This document shows, in pieces, positions 19,412 to 28,306 of a stretch of 64,000 nt of DNA. Source of the stretch: Pseudomaricurvus sp. HS19. GTDB lineage: Bacteria; Pseudomonadota; Gammaproteobacteria; Pseudomonadales; Cellvibrionaceae. Location of the stretch: positions 124,001 through 188,000 of the forward strand of contig NZ_WVVW01000003.1 in assembly GCF_009857815.1 (NCBI RefSeq), written 5' to 3'. How positions within the stretch are numbered: the stretch's first letter is position 1; each line of letters begins with the position of its first letter. The notes below the pieces were generated by a model that worked only from the letters and a program-made list of their open reading frames with translations, was not told the origin of the DNA and searched no databases. Position numbers and translations under genes: made by a program.

Positions 19412-20422
19412 TCAGGCTTCAGCGGGTGGCGGCGCGCTGGATTCCCGCACCTTGAGTGTCAGCGGGCAGATGACGGTTCGCGGTGTATCGCCGCTGTTGG
19501 GGGTGAGCAGCAGGTTTACCGCCTCGCTCATCATCTGGTCAAACGGCTGGTGCACGGTGGTGATGGGGGGCCACATAACGCGGCTGATTTCGGCATCGTC
19601 ATAGCCCACCACGGTCAGGTCGGCGGGAATGCTGAGCCCGTGGGCCCAGGCGTGGCTGATCAGTGCAGCGGCAATTTCATCGTTGTAGGCGCAGACCGCG
19701 GTGGGTCTGGGGTTCATGGTGAGCAGTTGTTCCCCCAGCAGGCGGCCCATTTCGGCCGGTGTCTGGCCGCGCCAATCCTGCTTCACTTCGGTCAGGTCTG
19801 CGGCCCGGAAGCCGCTGGCCAGCAGTGCTGCCCGCATATCCCTCTGTCCCGAGCCCAGTAGCGACGACACCAGCACCCGCCGATGTCCCAGCTGCCACAG
19901 GTGTTCCGCCAGCAGTTGCACCCCCTCGCCCTGAATATTGGTGACGGCATCGGAGCGCCCGGGGTCGGTCCCCGGCAACAGGCGCACATAGGGCACCTGC
20001 AGCCGCTCCAGCATACCCAGCACCGGTGCCTGATCACTCAGCTGTGTCAGGATCAGGCCGTCGCAGCGGGCCTGGCGCAGGGAGGCCTCCAGTTCCGCCA
20101 GTGAGCTGGCGGTGATCTCGGGTACTTCTTCCGCCATCAGGTGGTAGCCGCGGGCGCGGCAGGCGCGTACACCGCTGAAGTACATGGCGCGGAAGAAGTT
20201 GGCGTCCAGGCGCATACCCAACAGCCCGATCAGCAGGCTCCTGGAGGCAGCCAGGGAGCGTGCTGCCAGGTTGGGGCGATAGTCCAGTTCGTTAACCGCG
20301 CGATTGACCGCCTCACGGGTGGCAGGGCGTACGTGCGCCTCGCCATTGATGACACGGGAGACGGTTTTGGGGGAGACGCCAGCCAGTCGGGCCACATCCT
20401 CCAGAGTCACGGTGGTTTTCAA
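19412..20422 (-). CDS. LacI-family transcriptional regulator
   Basis: A 336-residue regulator with an N-terminal helix-turn-helix (VTLEDVARLAGVSPKTVSRVI, then the hinge helix YRPNLAARSLA) and a periplasmic-binding-protein-like effector domain. The effector domain shows the usual YDDAEISRVMWPPITTVHQP near its end. I place the start at TTG 20422, which puts the DNA-binding domain at the very N-terminus as in the family; the open frame continues to 20545 without a sensible start. It is divergent from the esterase/GH3/sulfatase genes, and a 34-bp palindrome lies between them, so it most likely represses that locus and answers to a sugar from it. Confidence 0.88.
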   Translation of the reverse strand: MKTTVTLEDVARLAGVSPKTVSRVINGEAHVRPATREAVNRAVNELDYRPNLAARSLAASRSLLIGLLGMRLDANFFRAMYFSGVRACRARGYHLMAEEVPEITASSLAELEASLRQARCDGLILTQLSDQAPVLGMLERLQVPYVRLLPGTDPGRSDAVTNIQGEGVQLLAEHLWQLGHRRVLVSSLLGSGQRDMRAALLASGFRAADLTEVKQDWRGQTPAEMGRLLGEQLLTMNPRPTAVCAYNDEIAAALISHAWAHGLSIPADLTVVGYDDAEISRVMWPPITTVHQPFDQMMSEAVNLLLTPNSGDTPRTVICPLTLKVRESSAPPPAEA

Positions 20423-20520
20423 AAGGGCTATTCTCAGTTGATGTCCGCGGTGGGGAGTGCGCCGGATTATAGGCGATCCGGCACCTGAATCCCTCATTGA
20501 GCAGGCAGTGATAAGCTTTG

Positions 20521-20554
20521 TAACGCCGTTTGACAGCGCTGTCAAACGGCGTTA
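20521..20554. promoter_or_regulatory. 34-bp perfect palindrome, probable LacI-family operator
   Basis: The half TAACGCCGTTTGACAGC is followed directly by its exact reverse complement. The core TGACAGC-GCTGTCA has the central CG step and symmetry typical of LacI-family sites. It lies about 100 bases before both the LacI start and the esterase-like gene start. Confidence 0.82.
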
Positions 20555-20638
20555 GCGTGTGTCACCAGCGGCGCCGCCCCGGGTTTGGCGCCTAAAACTA
20601 CAAAGACTAAACCTACAAAGACAAAGAAGGCCTCGTTT

Positions 20639-22825
20639 ATGTCTGCTCAGATGACTCTCCTGCACCGCCTCGGGCGGTCACTGCTGGGCGCTGTTTGCGG
20701 TGTGGCAGCACACACTGCACTGGCGGCAGCGCCGGCAACCGCGCCTGTGGATCCCCATTTCACCAAGCCCTTTATCGATCTGCAGGAGTGGCGGGATATC
20801 CCGGTACGCCACCGCTACGTCCATGGCGGCTTCGAGGGTACCGATACGCGGTTTTCCCTCTACCTGCCGCCCAAAGAGCAGTATGAGGGGCGTTTCTTCC
20901 AATACATCACGCCGGTACCGGACAGCGAGAACCTCTCCCAGGGCAAGAGCGGCGAAGAGGACAAGATCGGCTTCGCCATTGCCAGTGGTGCCTACCTGGT
21001 AGAGTCCAATGGCGGTGGTAAAGAGGGGATGGCGGTGCCCGGTTCCGGCATCGACGGTACCATTGGGGCCTACCGTGCCAATGCGGCCATTGCACAGTAC
21101 TCCCGCGACGTGGCGAAGAAGTTTTACGAGACCGACGCCCGCCCCTGGGGCTACGCTTTCGGTGGCAGCGGCGGCGCCTACCGCACCATTGGCGGCATGG
21201 AGAATACCAGCGGTGTCTGGGACGGGGCGGTGCCCTTTGTGATGGGTTCGCCCATGGCCATTCCCAATGTCTTCTCGGTGCGCATGCACGCCATGCGCAT
21301 CCTGCACGACAAGTTCCCGCAGATCCTCGACGCCCTCGAGCCCGGTGGCAGCGGTGACATGTACGCTGGCCTCAATGAGGAAGAAGCTGCTGCGCTGCGT
21401 GAAGTGACCGGCATGGGCTTCCCCCCTGGTTCCTGGTACGCCTGGGAGACCATGGGCGTACACGCTTTTACCGTGCTCTACCCGCCGGTCAAGGCGATGG
21501 ATCCTTCCTACTTTAGCGATTTCTGGAGCAAGCCCGGCTACCTCGGTTTCAAACCACCCAAGTCCCTGCTGGAGGCCCGCCTGCAGCATCAGGACACCAT
21601 CAAGCAGGTGCTGAGTGGAGCCGACCTCTACAGCATGGGTATCGATCTCGGCCACCAGGCCGGCGCCAGCAAGGCTGAAGAGGCCAAACAGAAAGAGCAG
21701 GCCAAGGCTGCGCTGGAGCGCTCCAAGGGTGACAAGGGCACGGCTGACAAGGCTTGGCAGGCCATGGAAGAGAAGGGCGCTGGCACCCCGGTGGCCATAC
21801 AGTTGGGCAAGGCCCCCCGTGAGGTAGGCTTCCTGGGCGGTGACCTGGTGATCCTCAGTGGCGCTGCCAAGGGCAAGGTGCTGACCGTGCGTGCCCTGCA
21901 GGGTGACCTGGCAATCTTCGGCATGGCCGACCCCAAGGTCCTGCAGCAGTTGCAGCCCGGTGACGAAGTGCGCCTGGACAACAGCGACTTCCTCGCCCTG
22001 CAGACCTACCACCGCCATCAGGTGCCCGGTAAGGAGTATTCCGTCTGGGATCAGTTCCGCAACGACAAGGGTGAGCCCATCTACCCACAGCGTCCCATGC
22101 TGCTGGGTCCCATCTTTACCCGCGGAGCTGCAGGCACCGTACCCACCGGCAAGTTTGACGGCAAGATGATCCTGCTGGAGTCCCTCTGGGACCGTGAGGC
22201 TTTCCCGTGGCAGGCGGACTGGTACCGTGCGAGGGTCGAAGAGCACCTGGGTGGCGACATCGATAACCGCTTCCGCCTGTGGATGACCGATCGTGCACTG
22301 CATGGCGACCACACCCAACAGGATGACCCGACCCAGGCGGTCAGCTACCTGGGCACCCTGCAGCAGGCGCTGCGTGACCTCGCGGCCTGGGTGGAAGAGG
22401 GTATTGAGCCACCGGCCAACACCAGCTATCGCGTGGTGGAAGGCCAGGTGATCGTGCCGGAGACGGCTGCTGAGCGCCACGGTATCCAGCCGGTCGTGAA
22501 GGTGACTGCCAATGGCGCTGAGCGTGCCGAGATCAAGGCGGGCAAGAAAGTCACCCTGAAGGCGGTGATTGAAGTGCCGCCGGGCACAGGCACCGTTTCA
22601 GCGGCGGCCTGGGACCTGGATGGCAGTGGCGAGTTCGCAACCAGGGTTGACCCGTCGGACCTGAAAGTGAAAAACGGCAAGGTAACCGTCAAGCTCAAGC
22701 ACCGTTTCGAGCAGTCCGGCACCTGGTTCCCGGTACTGCGCGCTACCTCCAGCCGCAGCGGCGAGGCCGACAGTCCCTATGCCCAGATCGGCAACCTGGG
22801 ACGGGTGCGCGTCGTCGTTAAGTAA
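20639..22825 (+). CDS. Secreted alpha/beta-hydrolase-like protein (tannase/esterase-like) with C-terminal PKD-like domain
   Basis: A 728-residue exported protein. The first 30 or so residues form a signal peptide with an AHTALAAAPA cleavage region. A nucleophile elbow YAFGGSGGAYRT places the likely catalytic serine at Ser177. The fold and the later HGDHTQQDDPTQ segment (a possible acid/His region) recall tannase or feruloyl-esterase relatives. A Lys/Ala-rich stretch (about residues 340-380) interrupts the hydrolase part. The last 110 residues (WDLDGSGEFATRV...) look like a PKD-type beta-sandwich. The start is ATG 20639, with AAGAAGG upstream. It is the first gene after the LacI operator, before a terminator. 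The substrate is unknown; an ester on a plant or algal glycan is a guess. Confidence 0.65.
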   Translation: MSAQMTLLHRLGRSLLGAVCGVAAHTALAAAPATAPVDPHFTKPFIDLQEWRDIPVRHRYVHGGFEGTDTRFSLYLPPKEQYEGRFFQYITPVPDSENLSQGKSGEEDKIGFAIASGAYLVESNGGGKEGMAVPGSGIDGTIGAYRANAAIAQYSRDVAKKFYETDARPWGYAFGGSGGAYRTIGGMENTSGVWDGAVPFVMGSPMAIPNVFSVRMHAMRILHDKFPQILDALEPGGSGDMYAGLNEEEAAALREVTGMGFPPGSWYAWETMGVHAFTVLYPPVKAMDPSYFSDFWSKPGYLGFKPPKSLLEARLQHQDTIKQVLSGADLYSMGIDLGHQAGASKAEEAKQKEQAKAALERSKGDKGTADKAWQAMEEKGAGTPVAIQLGKAPREVGFLGGDLVILSGAAKGKVLTVRALQGDLAIFGMADPKVLQQLQPGDEVRLDNSDFLALQTYHRHQVPGKEYSVWDQFRNDKGEPIYPQRPMLLGPIFTRGAAGTVPTGKFDGKMILLESLWDREAFPWQADWYRARVEEHLGGDIDNRFRLWMTDRALHGDHTQQDDPTQAVSYLGTLQQALRDLAAWVEEGIEPPANTSYRVVEGQVIVPETAAERHGIQPVVKVTANGAERAEIKAGKKVTLKAVIEVPPGTGTVSAAAWDLDGSGEFATRVDPSDLKVKNGKVTVKLKHRFEQSGTWFPVLRATSSRSGEADSPYAQIGNLGRVRVVVK

Positions 22826-22838
22826 CCCTGCCCAAAGC

Positions 22839-22871
22839 AGCCGCGACAGAGTGATCTGTCGCGGCTTTTTT
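22839..22871 (+). terminator. Rho-independent terminator after the esterase-like gene
   Basis: A 12-bp perfect stem (AGCCGCGACAGA / TCTGTCGCGGCT) with a GTGA loop is followed by a T-run. It separates the esterase-like gene from the GH3 gene, so GH3 relies on partial read-through or a promoter in the short 53-base gap. Confidence 0.92.
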
Positions 22872-22924
22872 TGTTTGTGAAAGTTTTGTCTAAGTAAGTT
22901 TGTTTCTGTGAGGAAAGCCCGTCC

Positions 22925-25366
22925 ATGACCAACCCGGCAGTGACCGCCCTGCTCGAGCAGATGACCCGTGAGGAGAAAGCCGCCTTCTGTTGTGGAGAGG
23001 GGTTCTGGCACCTGAAGTCCAGCGAGCGCCTGGGTTTGCCTGCCATCATGGTGACCGACGGGCCCAATGGCCTGCGCAAGCAGGACACCTCCTCCGACAA
23101 CCTCGGTATCCTCGACGCCCTGCCGGCCACCTGTTTCCCCAGCGCCGCCGGCCTCGCCTGCAGCTGGAGCCCGGAGCTGCTCCGCTCGGTGGGCGAGGCC
23201 ATCGGCCGCGAGTGTCGCAAGGAGCAGGTGAGTGTGATCCTGGGGCCCGGGGTGGATACCAAACGCAATCCCCGCGGTGGCCGGAATTTCGAGTACTACT
23301 CCGAAGATCCGCTGCTCACCGGGCAGCTGGCGTCTGCCTGGGTGGCGGGCGTGCAGAGCCAGGGGGTGGGCACCTGCCCCAAACATTTCGCCGCCAACAA
23401 CCACGAATCCAACCGCATGGTGGTGGATGCGGTGGTGGACGAGCGCACCTTGCGCGAGCTCTACCTGCTGGCCTATGAAATCCTGGTTAAGGAGGTGCAG
23501 CCCTGGAGCATCATGTGCTCCTACAACAAGGTGAACGGCAGCTACCTCTCGGACAGCCAGACCCTGCTGACCGATATCCTGCGGGATGAGTGGGGCTTCG
23601 AGGGCATGGTGGTGTCCGACTGGGGCGCTACCAATGATCGTATCGAATCCCTGAAGGCGGGCATGAACCTGGAGATGCCCTCCAGCGGCACCATCCACAC
23701 AGAGCGCATCCTGGCAGCACTGGCAGATGGCTCCCTCAGCGACGCGCAGCTGGACCAGGCTCTGGCCCCGGTACTGGAGTTGATCCTCAAGGCCAAACCG
23801 GCACTGCAGCAGCCGGCGCCGGCTTTCACGATGGAGGAGCACCACCGGCTGGCGGCAAGGGCAGCGGAAGAGGCCTGCGTGCTGTTGCAGAACCGCGATG
23901 ACCTGTTGCCCCTGCCTCAGGGCGCGTCGGTGGCGGTGATCGGCGCGCTGGCCAAAGAGACCCGCTATCAGGGTGCCGGCAGCTCCAAAGTGACCCCGAC
24001 CCGTGTTGAACAGCCCTGGGATGAGTGTCTGGCGCTGCTCGGGTCGTCAGCGCGACTGACTTATGCCGCCGGCTATCCCCTGACGGGTGAGCCCACTGCC
24101 GGGATGTTCGAGGAGGCGCTTGACGTCGCCCGCGCTGCCGAAAAAGTGGTGCTGTTTATCGGCCTCACCCCGGAATACGAATCCGAGGGCTACGATCGCC
24201 CCCACCTGTCACTGCCAACCGCACAGCTGGCGCTGGTGGAGGCGCTGGCGCCGGTCTACCACAAACTGGTGGTAGTCCTGCAGAACGGCGCTCCGGTGGA
24301 CCTGCCCTTCGCCGATAAGGTGCCGGCCATACTGGAGGCCTATCTGGGCGGACAGGCCGGTGCCTCGGCGCTGGCAAAAGTGCTGTTCGGTCTGGCGAAT
24401 CCCAGCGGCAAACTGGCGGAGACATTCCCTTTGCGCTGCGCGGATGCCCCCTCGGACGCCTGGTTCCCGGGTGAGCCGCGGCTGAGCCAATACCGCGAAG
24501 GTCTGTGGGTGGGATACCGTTACTTCGATACGGTGGGGCAGCCGGTGCGCTACCCGTTTGGTCACGGCCTCTCCTACACCCGCTTCGACTATTCGGCGCT
24601 CTGCATCAATGGCGAGCTGGCTGTGGGGCAGGCGCTGCACTGCACGATGCAGGGTGAAGAACGGATCACCGTCAGCTTTACCATCACCAACCTCGGTGAT
24701 CGTACCGGCGCCGAGGTGGCGCAATTGTATGTGGGCCAGGCCGCCAGTGGGGCACCGCGACCACTGAAGGAGTTGAAGGCCTTCGGCAAAGTCTTGTTGC
24801 GACCTGGCGAGTCGCAAACGGTTGAGCTGACACTGGACCGCCGCGCCTTTGCCTGGTGGTCGACGGAGAGGCAGGCCTGGCTGGTGGAGTCTGATGATTT
24901 CACACTCTTTGTCGGCGCATCGGTAGCGGATATTCGCCTGCAGCAGACCATCACCCTGCAGGGCGATGTGGCGCGCTTGCCCCGGGACCCGCGCCTGGCT
25001 CCATATTTTGATCCTGCCGGCGGCGACTTCAATGATGCGGCCTTTGAAGTGCTGCTGGGACGTGAACTGCCGCGCCCGATCGCGGCCACACCCTTCCATT
25101 TCAACTCCACCATCGGCGAAGTGAAGCACACCTTGTTGGGCGGCCTGCTGTTCAAAATGATGCTGAAAATGACCGCCAAACACGTGGGCAAGTTGAGTGA
25201 AGCGGAGACGCGCATGCTGCACGCCATTCTTGAGGAGATGCCGCTGCGCAATCTGGCCACCCAGAGTATGGGGCGTTTCAAGCTGACGGCACTGCAGAAA
25301 ATGATTCATATCATGAACCGCAACTGGAAAGGCCTCTGGCGCGGTGACAGTGTGGATTATCGTTGA
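22925..25366 (+). CDS. Glycoside hydrolase family 3 (beta-glycosidase)
   Basis: An 813-residue GH3 enzyme that cleaves terminal beta-linked sugars with retention. The N-terminal barrel has VTDGPNGLR, GRNFEYYSEDPLLTG, CPKHFAANN and the nucleophile motif MVVSDWGA with Asp232. The second domain follows from about residue 300 (EEACVLLQNRDDLLPLP), then a fibronectin III-like domain (TGAEVAQLYV). About 100 extra residues after that (MKMTAKHVGKLSEAE region) are unusual for the family. No signal peptide is visible, so it probably works in the cytoplasm on imported oligosaccharides or glycosides. It sits between the LacI-controlled esterase-like gene and a sulfatase. Confidence 0.93.
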   Translation: MTNPAVTALLEQMTREEKAAFCCGEGFWHLKSSERLGLPAIMVTDGPNGLRKQDTSSDNLGILDALPATCFPSAAGLACSWSPELLRSVGEAIGRECRKEQVSVILGPGVDTKRNPRGGRNFEYYSEDPLLTGQLASAWVAGVQSQGVGTCPKHFAANNHESNRMVVDAVVDERTLRELYLLAYEILVKEVQPWSIMCSYNKVNGSYLSDSQTLLTDILRDEWGFEGMVVSDWGATNDRIESLKAGMNLEMPSSGTIHTERILAALADGSLSDAQLDQALAPVLELILKAKPALQQPAPAFTMEEHHRLAARAAEEACVLLQNRDDLLPLPQGASVAVIGALAKETRYQGAGSSKVTPTRVEQPWDECLALLGSSARLTYAAGYPLTGEPTAGMFEEALDVARAAEKVVLFIGLTPEYESEGYDRPHLSLPTAQLALVEALAPVYHKLVVVLQNGAPVDLPFADKVPAILEAYLGGQAGASALAKVLFGLANPSGKLAETFPLRCADAPSDAWFPGEPRLSQYREGLWVGYRYFDTVGQPVRYPFGHGLSYTRFDYSALCINGELAVGQALHCTMQGEERITVSFTITNLGDRTGAEVAQLYVGQAASGAPRPLKELKAFGKVLLRPGESQTVELTLDRRAFAWWSTERQAWLVESDDFTLFVGASVADIRLQQTITLQGDVARLPRDPRLAPYFDPAGGDFNDAAFEVLLGRELPRPIAATPFHFNSTIGEVKHTLLGGLLFKMMLKMTAKHVGKLSEAETRMLHAILEEMPLRNLATQSMGRFKLTALQKMIHIMNRNWKGLWRGDSVDYR

Positions 25367-25407
25367 GCCCTCCCGGTGCATAAACAGATCAATCGGACAT
25401 AACAATA

Positions 25408-26886
25408 ATGAAACTGTTTTCTTTCCTGGCCCGATCGCTGTCGGGGTTTTTTATCACCCTGGGCCTGTTGCTGCTGTGCGCGATGTTATTTTTGGGCTAT
25501 CGCATCGCCACTTTTACGCAGCAGGATAATCCGGAGTTGCTGGCGGGCAAGTCTGCTTACCTGCAGAAAGTTCAGGCCCAGGGTATTGCAGCCAGGCCCA
25601 ATATTGTTTTTGTGCTCTATGACGATATGGGCTACGGCGATATCGGCGCTGGTGCACCACAGCCGTCACCGATTGCAACCCCGAACATTAACCGCCTGGC
25701 AGCGGAAGGCATCAGCCTTACCAACTTCTATTCGCCGGCGTCGGTCTGCACACCGTCCCGCGCCGGCTTTCTCACCGGGCGTCTGCCGCTGCGCGCCGGT
25801 CTGCCTTATGTGGTTTTTCCATCGGACGGTTGGCTGGATCGACTGTTCTTCAGGGTGATGAATCCCGCCCGCAATGTGCGCCTGCCTGTCGGGGAAATTA
25901 CCCTGCCCGAGGTATTGTCGGCGGCGGGCTACCACACCGGCATGGTGGGCAAGTGGCACCTGGGTGACCGTTCACCCTCGCTGCCCAACGATTTCGGTTT
26001 CGACAGCTTTTTTGGTTCACACTACAGCAACGACATGACGCCATTTGAGCTGTACCGCAATCAACAGGTGGCCATCGCGGCACCCGTGGACCAGCGTCAG
26101 TTGTCGCAGCGTTACAACGAGGAGGTGCTGGGTTTTATCAACGCGGCCGGTGACAAGCCGTTCTTTCTCTACCTCGCTCACAACTTCCCCCATGACCCGC
26201 TGCACGCTGGTGAGCAGAGACTGGGGCAATCCGCGGCTGGCAAGTTCGGCGATGTGGTGGAAGAGCTGGACGAGGGCATTGGTGACCTGGTGGCGTCGCT
26301 GGAGATGAGCGGCAAACTGGACAACACCCTGATCATTATCAGCTCTGATAATGGTCCCTGGTTTCAGGGCAATACCGGCGGTTTGCGCAGCCGCAAGGGC
26401 AGCACTTTCGATGGCGGTATGCGGGTGCCGTTTATCGCCCACTGGCCGGCCGCCATCGCGCCGGGACAGGTCAGTGATGCCATGGCTATGGGCACCGACC
26501 TGATGCCGACACTGCTGGATATCCTGGATTTGCCTCTGCCGGATGATCGCTCACTGGATGGTCGCAGCCTGCGCGCCACACTCACCGCTGCAGCGGGCTC
26601 GCCCCACGACTACCTCTATCTGGTGGACGGCGAAACCCTGTTTGCCGTGCGCGACCAGCGTTTTAAATACCGTGCGGCCCTGCCTATTGCCTATGGCCAG
26701 GATGAGATGGGCATGGCGTTCCCGACGCCGCAAAAGGAGTTTCTGTTTGACCTGCAGGCAGACCCGGCAGAAACCTACGATGTCTCTGACCGTTATCCGC
26801 AGGAGCTGAAACGACTGCGGGCGGCTTTCCTGATCAAACGGCAGGCGTTGAAGACACTGGTCAGTGGCGGGGAGTCGTCGCTGTAG
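25408..26886 (+). CDS. Sulfatase (formylglycine-dependent, membrane-anchored)
   Basis: A 492-residue type I sulfatase. An N-terminal hydrophobic segment (about residues 10-35) anchors or exports it. The metal-binding DD pair is in YDDMGYGDIG (residues 71-80), and the maturation motif CTPSR places the formylglycine-forming cysteine at Cys114. GKWHLGD and SSDNGPW supply further active-site residues. It would remove sulfate esters from a glycan or other sulfated conjugate in the periplasm. A formylglycine-generating enzyme is needed and is not in the window. It follows GH3 by 41 bases, so the two may be co-transcribed. The combination points to a sulfated glycoside as the substrate. Confidence 0.93.
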   Translation: MKLFSFLARSLSGFFITLGLLLLCAMLFLGYRIATFTQQDNPELLAGKSAYLQKVQAQGIAARPNIVFVLYDDMGYGDIGAGAPQPSPIATPNINRLAAEGISLTNFYSPASVCTPSRAGFLTGRLPLRAGLPYVVFPSDGWLDRLFFRVMNPARNVRLPVGEITLPEVLSAAGYHTGMVGKWHLGDRSPSLPNDFGFDSFFGSHYSNDMTPFELYRNQQVAIAAPVDQRQLSQRYNEEVLGFINAAGDKPFFLYLAHNFPHDPLHAGEQRLGQSAAGKFGDVVEELDEGIGDLVASLEMSGKLDNTLIIISSDNGPWFQGNTGGLRSRKGSTFDGGMRVPFIAHWPAAIAPGQVSDAMAMGTDLMPTLLDILDLPLPDDRSLDGRSLRATLTAAAGSPHDYLYLVDGETLFAVRDQRFKYRAALPIAYGQDEMGMAFPTPQKEFLFDLQADPAETYDVSDRYPQELKRLRAAFLIKRQALKTLVSGGESSL

Positions 26887-27020
26887 CCACTGGCCATCGG
26901 CTCTTGTCATTGAACACCGCGCCAATGAGTGGCAATGTAGCCATCGTTCGGCCATTGGCCCCGGGATGACAGATCCCCGGCTGCCGGTGTCACTGCCGTT
27001 GTCATGGTACTGAGGTAATA

Positions 27021-27299
27021 GTGAAAGAGTTACTGAGAAAACTGTTTGCGCCCATTCTGCGTCCCTTTGAAGCGGGCGAAGGCGCGTTCTCCTACAAAAA
27101 ATCCCACCGCACCATTCTGGTGGCGGTGGGCTGCCTGTTCCTGGTGTTGTCCGTCGGCGGCCTGGTGGCCGCCATCATGGCCGGCCAGCTGTCAGGTGCG
27201 CTGCCTGTGGTTGTGTTTTTTGTCGTGGCGCTGGTCTGTGTAGTGGTTGGCGGGCTGGGTTCTGACCGGGCTGTGGCCAAAATCTGGGGTAACAGGTAA
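27021..27299 (+). CDS. Small membrane protein, unknown function
   Basis: A 92-residue protein starting at GTG 27021. It has an amphipathic N-terminus and two hydrophobic segments (about residues 32-54 and 60-80), with a positively charged tail. I do not recognise the family. It follows the sulfatase by 134 bases that hold no clear signal, and it is convergent with the double hot-dog dehydratase gene at the edge of the polyene cluster. Membership of either locus is undecided. Confidence 0.6.
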   Translation: MKELLRKLFAPILRPFEAGEGAFSYKKSHRTILVAVGCLFLVLSVGGLVAAIMAGQLSGALPVVVFFVVALVCVVVGGLGSDRAVAKIWGNR

Positions 27300-27343
27300 G
27301 GCTTGGCACCGCGGCTTGTGCAGGCAGCACACCGCTGCTGCAA

Positions 27344-28090
27344 TCAGGCAAATACCGCGGTCAGTTCGCCGCTGCAGAGTGCTGTTCCGGCATTTTCGCG
27401 AACCACAAAGCCGGCGCTGAGGGCATCGTCCTGCTGACTGATGATGGCAATTTTCGCCTGCAGTTGTGAGCCGACCGGCAGCGCGTTGCGGTGGCAGTGC
27501 AGTGTCCGCAGCATGACGATATGGGCCTTTCTTAACCCGCCTTGTTGCAGGGCGCCATGGCATGCCAGCAACTGGGCGGCGTATTCCAGTCCACACCAGG
27601 CAGACAATTGGTCGCCGCGCAGCAGGGGATTGTCGGCGGTGATCACCGCTTCTCCCCAACTCCGCAGGTCGCCGTCGCTGGCGATACCCTGCAGCAGGCA
27701 CATGTTGCCGCTGTGGGGCAGCATGGCATAGCAGCCGCCGGCATCGGTGAATGGAGGCGTGGCAGCAACGTCTTCAGCAGGGACCACTGCATCCGGGGCC
27801 GCTGTAGCATTACCGGTGGCATTACCCCGGCACACTTCTCTCCCGGACTGACTCAAACTAAAGCGCCAGTCCTGCCCCCTGGCCTGCCAGTTGACCTGCA
27901 GCGGCTGCCCCGCTTGTACCACCCCCGAAAACCGTACGCGCTGCAAACTGTCGATGTCGCCCGGAGCTTCGCCGCCAAGCAGTAAGTCCAGCAACAGCGC
28001 GCCCGGAACCACAGGTTGCCCCGGAAAATGACCGGCCAGGGCAGGGTGGTTTCCGGGGATTAAGAGAGACTGTGGAGCGATGTCAGGCAT
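27344..28090 (-). CDS. Fused double hot-dog 3-hydroxyacyl-ACP dehydratase (ApeI-like + ApeP-like)
   Basis: A 248-residue protein made of two hot-dog domains. The first (residues 1-100) has the FabA/FabZ-type core IPGNHPALAGHFPGQPVVPG, with the catalytic His in GHFPG, as in ApeI. The second (about 115-248) has LPHSGNMCLL and WCGLEYAAQLLACHG, as in ApeP. In E. coli-type aryl-polyene clusters these are two separate proteins that dehydrate the growing chain. Here they are one polypeptide, additional to the ApeI-like and ApeP copies in the main operon. It is transcribed divergently from the dar operon, which suggests that it serves the chain entering DarB, but the pairing is an inference. Confidence 0.8.
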   Translation of the reverse strand: MPDIAPQSLLIPGNHPALAGHFPGQPVVPGALLLDLLLGGEAPGDIDSLQRVRFSGVVQAGQPLQVNWQARGQDWRFSLSQSGREVCRGNATGNATAAPDAVVPAEDVAATPPFTDAGGCYAMLPHSGNMCLLQGIASDGDLRSWGEAVITADNPLLRGDQLSAWCGLEYAAQLLACHGALQQGGLRKAHIVMLRTLHCHRNALPVGSQLQAKIAIISQQDDALSAGFVVRENAGTALCSGELTAVFA

Positions 28091-28306
28091 GTGTCGGAGG
28101 GAGTCCGGAATGGTCTGCGGGCGGGGCGAAGCGATTCAGCTTAACAGACGCCTATGCTATAGTCCGCCCCTTTATGACAGTGTGATGAAGGTCACTGTGG
28201 AGCCGGGGATTACAGGTTTCGCGGGGGCAATTGGGGGGAAGGCGATACACCGGGGTACACCGGACGCGGCCCTGTAAACCGCCGGGCGCTTCCGGGGATT
28301 GAGAAC
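28091..28306. promoter_or_regulatory. Divergent promoter region of the double dehydratase and dar operon
   Basis: No gene is seen in these 216 bases. A TATGCTATAG stretch near 28150 could serve as a -10 box for the dar operon. The leader after it is GC-rich. The darA start is a GTG at 28307 with GGGGATTGAG before it. Confidence 0.4.

Noticed and set aside
18718-19455. A plus-strand frame rich in Met and Val opposite the metal exporter
   Set aside because: It is the complement of the His/Asp loop codons (CAT/GAC repeats) and not a protein.
18289-20422. A functional link between the LacI regulator and the metal exporter
   Set aside because: They share a strand, but the regulator has a sugar-type effector domain and the operator faces the glycosidase side.
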